64,000 bases of DNA from Devosia ginsengisoli (GTDB lineage: Bacteria; Pseudomonadota; Alphaproteobacteria; Rhizobiales; Devosiaceae), in assembly GCF_024707105.1 (NCBI RefSeq), contig NZ_JANQAJ010000005.1, positions 372,001 through 436,000 on the forward strand, read 5' to 3'. This document shows positions 59,682-64,000 of the stretch, piece by piece. The first letter of the stretch is position 1. Every line of letters starts with the position of its first letter. Under the pieces are notes generated by a model. It had not been told where the DNA came from. It did not search any database and saw nothing but the letters and a program-made list of their open reading frames with translations. The translations under genes were made by a program, and so were the position numbers.

Positions 59682-59849
59682 CTAAAGCAGAGTGGTCATC
59701 ATCGTCGCGGCCACCGCCACGATGCCGAAGGCCGCGATCCCCGCCGCCATCAGCATCACCTGCGCGCGCTGCATATAGCCCGTCGCACGCGCCTGCTGCC
59801 GCGCGGCCGCCAGCATGCTTTCCGCCTCGTCGCTGTCGATATGAACCAT
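59682..59849 (-). CDS. small single-pass membrane protein
   Basis: A 55-residue ORF: MVHIDSDEAESMLAAARQQA, RATGYMQRAQVMLMAAGIAA, FGIVAVAATMMTTLL. It has a hydrophilic N-terminal helix and one C-terminal membrane helix, so it would be tail-anchored. GAGGGGTGAAACAA precedes the ATG at 59849 with good spacing. It lies 51 bases upstream of the TctD-like gene on the same strand and may be cotranscribed. I know no family; composition and the ribosome site support it being real. The 215 bases between it and uxaC hold no feature I can support. Confidence 0.55.
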   Translation of the reverse strand: MVHIDSDEAESMLAAARQQARATGYMQRAQVMLMAAGIAAFGIVAVAATMMTTLL

Positions 59850-60064
59850 TTGTTTCACCCCTCAGCCGCCGGTCGACCCGACCGGATATGCGCCTTGGGC
59901 AGCCGCGTTCGCGCTGTTTCTCACCCGCGCAAAGAGGGTAGCCCCGCGCTTCGCCGCGGCGAACGTGATCCTCGCGATGCGGTTAATTTACATAAAATGC
60001 CACCGGCTCGCTTCTTGTATGGAAGATGATTGATCTGTCTCCCGGATCGTGGCAAAACCGCGCC

Positions 60065-61471
60065 ATGACCCATTTGCATTCCGACCGCCTGTTCCCCGCT
60101 TCCGAGCCCGCCAAGTCCCTTGCGCGCGAGCTCTATCCCGAAGTCCGCGACCTGCCGCTGATCTGCCCGCATGGGCATACCGATCCGTCCTGGTTCGCCG
60201 ATAACGGGCGTTTTTCCGATCCGGCGGCCCTGTTCCTCACGCCCGACCACTACGTGCTGCGCATGCTGCGCAGCCGGGGTCTCAGCTATGACGACCTCGG
60301 CGTGCCCCGCAAGGATGGCAAGCCTGTCGCCAAGGGTCGCGATGCCTGGCGTCTCTTCGCCGCCAATTACTACCTTTTCGCCGGCACGCCGTCGAAAACC
60401 TGGGTCGATCACTCGCTCAACTGGGCCTTCGGCATCGAGGAGGAACTGTCCCCCGCAACGGCCGACGCCATCTACGACACCATCGACGCGGCTCTCGCCA
60501 CGCCGGAGCTGCTGCCCCATGCCCTGCTCGACCGGGCCCGCGTGGAGGTCATCGCGACCACCGAATTCGCGCTCGATCCACTGGTCCACCACCAGAAGAT
60601 GGAGCAGGCCGGCACCATCGGCCGTGTCCGCACCACCTATCGCCCCGATGACGTGACCGATCCCAGCCGCGCCGCCATCGTCGAAAACCTGCAGAAATTC
60701 GGCGAGATCACCGGCGAGAACATCACGACCTGGTCGGGCCTCATCAATGCCCATCGCAACAGGCGCGAATTCTTCCGCCGCTTCGGCGCCGTCGCCACCG
60801 ACCACGGCGTGCCCACCGCCAACACCGCCGATCTGTCGGGCCCCGAAAAACAGGCTCTGCTCGACAAGGTGCTGTCAGGCCGCCACGACGCCGATGATGC
60901 CGAACTGTTCCGCGCCCAGATGATGACGGAAATGGCTTTGCTGTCGGTCGAGGACGGGATGGTCATGCAGATGCATGCCGGCTCGCGCCGCAACACCGAT
61001 CCGCTGCTGATGGCCGAACGCGGCACCGATCTCGGCGCCGACATTCCCGGCACCACCGATTACGTGAACGGGCTCAAGGCCTTGCTGAGCCGCTGCGGCA
61101 ATGAGCCCAACCTGCGCCTCATCACCTTCGTGCTCGATGAAACCACCTATGCCCGCGAACTGGCCCCCATGGCCGGCTACTGGCCGAGCCTGATGATCGG
61201 CCCGCCCTGGTGGTTCCACGACAGCCCGCAGGGCATTCGCCGCTATCTCGACCAGGTCGTGGAAACATCAGGCTTCTACAACCTCGCTGGCTTCAACGAC
61301 GACACCCGCGCGCTGCTTTCCATTCCCGCCCGCCACGACGTCTGGCGCCGCGAAGTCTGCGGCTTCCTCGCCCGCTGGGTCGGCGAAAACCGCATCACCA
61401 ACTCGACGGCGCGCGACGTGGCGAAACACCTGAGCTATCAGGCCGCCAAGGATGCGTATCGGATAAAGTGA
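60065..61471 (+). CDS. uxaC: glucuronate isomerase
   Basis: UxaC isomerises D-glucuronate to D-fructuronate (and galacturonate to tagaturonate), the first step of hexuronate breakdown. The 468-residue protein carries the family motifs: LICPHGHTDPSWFADN (metal-binding His pair), HYVLRMLRSRGL, EVIATTEFALDPL, MQMHAGSRRNTDP, and GPPWWFHDSPQGIRRYLD. The ATG at 60065 starts MTHLHSDRLFP, as in relatives. It stands alone: no uxuA, uxaB or hexuronate transporter is adjacent, so the rest of the pathway must lie elsewhere. A RIME-like repeat follows its stop. Confidence 0.95.
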   Translation: MTHLHSDRLFPASEPAKSLARELYPEVRDLPLICPHGHTDPSWFADNGRFSDPAALFLTPDHYVLRMLRSRGLSYDDLGVPRKDGKPVAKGRDAWRLFAANYYLFAGTPSKTWVDHSLNWAFGIEEELSPATADAIYDTIDAALATPELLPHALLDRARVEVIATTEFALDPLVHHQKMEQAGTIGRVRTTYRPDDVTDPSRAAIVENLQKFGEITGENITTWSGLINAHRNRREFFRRFGAVATDHGVPTANTADLSGPEKQALLDKVLSGRHDADDAELFRAQMMTEMALLSVEDGMVMQMHAGSRRNTDPLLMAERGTDLGADIPGTTDYVNGLKALLSRCGNEPNLRLITFVLDETTYARELAPMAGYWPSLMIGPPWWFHDSPQGIRRYLDQVVETSGFYNLAGFNDDTRALLSIPARHDVWRREVCGFLARWVGENRITNSTARDVAKHLSYQAAKDAYRIK

Positions 61472-61477
61472 GGTTCT

Positions 61478-61631
61478 TCCCCTCTCCCCTTGAGGGAGAG
61501 GGACGACCTGACGCGTTCAGCGGAAGGTCAGGGTGAGGGGTCCTGCGCCATCCCATGCTTCGTCTCCCGTGGATGGCGCAGGACCCCTCATCCGCCCTTC
61601 GGGCACCTTCTCCCTCAAGGGGAGAAGGGTA
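61478..61631. repeat. RIME-like intergenic repeat, copy 3
   Basis: CCCCTCTCCCCTTGAGGGAG at the left and CTTCTCCCTCAAGGGGAGAA at the right are inverted. Inner arms are GGTGAGGGGTCCTGCGCCAT and ATGGCGCAGGACCCCTCATC, plus a small ACGCGTTCAGCGG hairpin. It matches copies at 19536 and 20879. It separates uxaC from the small membrane protein gene. Confidence 0.75.
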
Positions 61632-61640
61632 GAGCTCCGA

Positions 61641-61817
61641 CTAAGGCGACTTCCACAGCACCAGAGCCACGATCACCACACCGGTCACCAGCAGCACCAG
61701 CAAGCCGCCGAGGCCGTTCAGCACCTGCCGCCCGAATGTCGGGTGGCCTTCATCGGCGGCGATGATATCGGCGAGTCGCGTCGGTTCGCGCCGGTCTTCA
61801 TAAGGTTGATGCGTCAT
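61641..61817 (-). CDS. small single-pass membrane protein
   Basis: A 58-residue protein: MTHQPYEDRREPTRLADIIA, ADEGHPTFGRQVLNGLGG, then a membrane helix LLVLLVTGVVIVALVLW ending KSP. The ATG at 61817 is preceded by AGGGGGAGCTTGAA. Longer upstream readings lack any sign of coding. I recognise no family. It faces uxaC across the repeat. Confidence 0.55.
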   Translation of the reverse strand: MTHQPYEDRREPTRLADIIAADEGHPTFGRQVLNGLGGLLVLLVTGVVIVALVLWKSP

Positions 61818-62033
61818 TTCAAGCTCCCCCTGAAGGACTTGCTTTCGCGTCTGCCCAGTCTGCGCCCCCGACCGGTAACGAAGCCTTGCCGCGCCGGCCC
61901 TTCCTGCTTTTAGGGTTGCGATTCCCCCAATCGGCAACCTTACCCGTCGGTTACCGGTCACGATTTCATCACGTTTACCGGCGATCAGCGCCCACCCTGT
62001 CGAAATAGCGCTCCTTCTGCTCTAATACCGGCA

Positions 62034-62885
62034 ATGATGAATCAGTCGCCCGTAGAAACCGCGCTCAGCCGCGCCATGATCCGCTGGTCCCTGACCAAAT
62101 CGACCCCTGTGGCGGACACGCCGCGGAGCTGGATTTTCCGCGTCGAGCAGAATGGCCGCAATTTCGGCGCCCTCAAGATATTGAAGCCTGTCGTCGCCGA
62201 GGAGGAGGGCAGGGGCGCCCGCCTGCTGCAATGGTATGAAGGCGACGGCGCCGCTACCGTCTTCGACATTCACGGCGATACCATCTTCATGGAATGGCTC
62301 GATGGCGGTCCGCTGGCCGATCCGGTTCGTGCCGGCCGCGATGACGAAAGCACCATCGCCATCGCTACCGTGGTAGCCAATCTCCATCGCGCCCGCCCCG
62401 GCGCGCCCGACGATCTGCAGCCTCTGCGTGAGCGCTTCCAGACCCTGTTCGATACCGATGTGCGCGCCTGGCCGCATACGGCCCGCGATCTCTATGCCCG
62501 CTCCAGCGGCATCGCCCTCAAGCTCTTCGACCGCCCCAGCGCGCAGCTGCCGCTGCATGGCGACCTGCATCACGACAATATCCTGTCCTCCGATCGCGGC
62601 TGGCTCGCCATCGATCCCAAGGGCCTGCTGGGCGATCCGGCCTATGATGTCGCCAATGTCTTCATCAATCCGAAGCATGCCGACAATATCGCCGCCGATC
62701 CGCGCCGCATCGCCGCCCGCGCCGATATCCTGTCGCAGCGCCTGAACTATCCGCGCAAGCGCATGCTGGGCTGGGCCGCCGCCCATGCTGCCCTCTCGGC
62801 CTGCTGGGACCTCGCCGATGGCAATCCCATCACCGGCCTGCTCGCCTGCCTGCCGAACCTGCTCAGCGCCTACGACCAGGCCTAG
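62034..62885 (+). CDS. APH(6)/hydroxyurea-type antibiotic kinase
   Basis: A 283-residue kinase of the aminoglycoside/hydroxyurea resistance family (streptomycin 6-kinase-like): WIFRVEQNGRNFGALKILKP (nucleotide-binding strand with Lys), IFMEWLDGGPLADPV (hinge), catalytic loop PLHGDLHHDNIL, and metal site WLAIDPKGLLGDPAYDVANVF. All catalytic residues are present. Chromosomal copies are frequent in Rhizobiales and need not confer resistance. Starts at 62034 or the adjacent ATG at 62037. The CAP-domain gene begins nine bases after its stop, so the two may be cotranscribed. Confidence 0.87.
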   Translation: MMNQSPVETALSRAMIRWSLTKSTPVADTPRSWIFRVEQNGRNFGALKILKPVVAEEEGRGARLLQWYEGDGAATVFDIHGDTIFMEWLDGGPLADPVRAGRDDESTIAIATVVANLHRARPGAPDDLQPLRERFQTLFDTDVRAWPHTARDLYARSSGIALKLFDRPSAQLPLHGDLHHDNILSSDRGWLAIDPKGLLGDPAYDVANVFINPKHADNIAADPRRIAARADILSQRLNYPRKRMLGWAAAHAALSACWDLADGNPITGLLACLPNLLSAYDQA

Positions 62886-62894
62886 CGCATCACC

Positions 62895-63413
62895 ATGGAT
62901 CTTTCGATGTTCACCACGACGCGCCGCGGCTTTCTTGTGCTCACCGCGGCAACTGGCCTCGCTGCCTGCTCCACCACCATCCCGATGCTGCCCAAGGCCG
63001 CCGCCAGCACGCCCGAAACCCTGACCGACGATGAAATTCTTGCGGCCATCAATGCCGTGCGCAAGGCCAATGGCGCGCCGCCCTGGGCCTACAATACCCG
63101 TCTCGAAGATGCCGCCCGCTCGCAGGCCCGCCTCATGGCGCAGAAGAACACGCTGAGCCACGATCTCGGCGTTACCCTGCGCCAGCGCGTCACCGCCGCC
63201 GGCTATATCGGCGCCGTGGGCGAGAATGTCGCCAAGGGCTATACCAGCCTGCAGGGCGCCATCGAGGGCTGGATGGAATCCTCGGGCCATCGCGGCACGC
63301 TGCTCAGCCACCGCTTCGTCGAATTCGGCCTCGCCGTGGCCCGCGCCCCCAATGGCAAGCTCTATTGGGCCATGATTGCCGGCGGCAGCTTCCAGGCCTG
63401 GGTCGCCTCCTAG
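62895..63413 (+). CDS. CAP-domain (SCP/PR-1-like) lipoprotein
   Basis: A 172-residue protein with a twin-Arg-containing signal (TTTRRGFLVLTAATGLAAC) and lipobox LAAC (Cys25). The CAP domain follows (about 47-170): EILAAINAVRKANGAPPWAYNTRLEDAARSQARLMAQKNTLSHDLG, GAVGENVAKG and GWMESSGHRGTLL, which holds the conserved His. Bacterial CAP proteins of the YkwD type are extracellular or periplasmic with unknown activity. The RRGF motif may indicate Tat export. Its stop shares a CTAG with the convergent ABM gene. Confidence 0.87.
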   Translation: MDLSMFTTTRRGFLVLTAATGLAACSTTIPMLPKAAASTPETLTDDEILAAINAVRKANGAPPWAYNTRLEDAARSQARLMAQKNTLSHDLGVTLRQRVTAAGYIGAVGENVAKGYTSLQGAIEGWMESSGHRGTLLSHRFVEFGLAVARAPNGKLYWAMIAGGSFQAWVAS

Positions 63414-63754
63414 CCGTGGGCCGCCCGGCTGTCCGCCGGCGCTTCCTCCCGCTCGTTGAGGCCATAGTCACGTAGCACCTGCGCCACGCGCAGCCGATAA
63501 TTGGCGAACACGCCACTGCGCCCCCTGGCCTGCGTCGCACGATGCCCCGGCCGGTTGCGCCACGCCGCCACCGCCGCCTCGTCGCGAAAGATCGACAGCG
63601 ACAGCAGCTTTCCCGGCGTGGACAGGCTCTCGAACCGTTCCACCGAAATGAAGCCGTCGATCTGCTCCAGGTCGGCCCGCAAGGCCGATGCCAGTTCGAG
63701 ATAGCGCCCCATCTCGCCCTCTGCCGGCCACACCTCGAAGATGACAGCGATCAT
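63410..63754 (-). CDS. antibiotic biosynthesis monooxygenase (ABM) domain protein
   Basis: A 114-residue ferredoxin-like-fold protein: MIAVIFEVWPAEGEMGRYLELASALRADLEQIDGFISVERFESLSTPGKLLSLSIFRDEAAVAAWRN. This is the usual ABM pattern, found in quinone- or haem-handling small monooxygenases. Its ATG overlaps the stop of the NIPSNAP-like gene upstream (ATGA), so the two are coupled and both are small dimeric ferredoxin-like proteins. Substrate unknown. Confidence 0.83.
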   Translation of the reverse strand: MIAVIFEVWPAEGEMGRYLELASALRADLEQIDGFISVERFESLSTPGKLLSLSIFRDEAAVAAWRNRPGHRATQARGRSGVFANYRLRVAQVLRDYGLNEREEAPADSRAAHG

Positions 63755-64000
63755 GGCCGCACCAGTGGGCCATGCGGCGCCGAGGCCAGCCGCAGGAATA
63801 TTCGGTCTTCCTTGCGGATGAACTGCTCGCGCCGGGCAAAGTCGTAATTTTCCCGCCCCAGCGGATCGTCCCGCAGCCGGGCGCGATAGGCCTCGTAGGC
63901 CGCCAGATTCTCGATAGTGTAGACGCCATAAGCGGTCGTCGCCGAGCCCTCATGCGGCGCGAAATAGCCGATCAGCTCGGCGCCGCAGCGCGGAATGGCC
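63751..64000 (-). CDS. NIPSNAP-family protein, 5' end beyond the window
   Basis: The visible 82 codons read AIPRCGAELIGYFAPHEGSA, TTAYGVYTIENLAAYEAYRA, RLRDDPLGRENYDFARREQF and IRKEDRIFLRLASAPHGPLV. This matches the C-terminal part of bacterial NIPSNAP proteins (IGYF-P-EG-T-A-G-Y-F--L-AYE-YR-RL--DP). The start lies past base 64000. It is translationally coupled to the ABM gene. The function of bacterial NIPSNAP proteins is unknown. Confidence 0.75.
   Translation of the reverse strand, partial: AIPRCGAELIGYFAPHEGSATTAYGVYTIENLAAYEAYRARLRDDPLGRENYDFARREQFIRKEDRIFLRLASAPHGPLVRP

Noticed and set aside
60065..61471. A hexuronate catabolism island around uxaC
   Set aside because: No uxuA, uxaB, kdgK or transporter gene is adjacent; the neighbours are unrelated small membrane proteins.

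Overview
The window reads as a chromosomal segment of a high-GC alphaproteobacterium of the Hyphomicrobiales, most likely Devosia or a close relative. This is inference from gene content and order: a SAM-II riboswitch before metZ, a class I lysyl-tRNA synthetase, a hemA-type ALA synthase, the order DUF2948-hisD-UPF0262-LMW phosphatase-infA-maf, PdeM with its helicase, and many hairpin-forming intergenic repeats of the kind common in Rhizobiales. I see no rRNA, CRISPR array, insertion sequence, phage or plasmid module. One tRNA (Thr-GGT) is present.

Layout. 1-9.3 kb: SAM-II-controlled metZ, a frameshifted amino-acid-type binding protein, DUF2161 and TerB genes, lysK, a DUF4087 lipocalin-like protein, an S24 repressor/GNAT pair, DUF952-pyrD, and a NarL-type regulator. 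9.5-19.5 kb: a large membrane-anchored coiled-coil/SEL1/peptidoglycan-binding protein, TSUP transporter plus TIGR02186 partner, a TetR-SDR pair with matching operators, and a DNA-repair pair (Lhr-like helicase and PdeM). 19.8-26.7 kb: DUF6460, a P-loop kinase, MATE pump, hybrid histidine kinase (frameshifted), MscL, a FixJ-like regulator lacking the phospho-acceptor Asp, and a phosphotransferase. 26.8-32.2 kb is a surface-related stretch: outer-membrane barrel, membrane-anchored TraB/GumN-like protein, and a glycine-rich autotransporter. 32.2-41 kb: a VOC/lipocalin-like pair, hemA with an FNR/FixK box, a possible acyltransferase, SDR, OmpA lipoprotein, PRC-barrel, tRNA-Thr and murA. 41-45 kb: a TetR-HlyD-ABC-ABC export operon. 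45-50.7 kb: an M28-like hydrolase and the hisD-infA-maf cluster. 50.7-60 kb: a GAF-GGDEF-EAL protein, then the tricarboxylate transporter tctCBA converging on its likely regulators tctD and tctE, the kinase being fused to a solute-binding protein. 60-64 kb: uxaC, small membrane proteins, an APH(6)-like kinase, a CAP-domain lipoprotein, and an overlapping ABM/NIPSNAP pair cut by the window end.

Two themes cut across the window. First, five genes (SBP family 3, hybrid kinase, lipocalin-like gene, murA, tctB) are each broken by a single-base change inside a G/C run. Because murA is normally essential, base-calling error is the most economical explanation. Second, at least five families of 25-160 bp inverted repeats sit between genes, and one forms the C-terminus of PyrD. 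The most unusual gene architectures are the TctE-like kinase fused to a periplasmic binding protein that has its own internal ribosome site and signal peptide, and the UPF0262-phosphatase fusion. No wholly new multi-gene system is evident.
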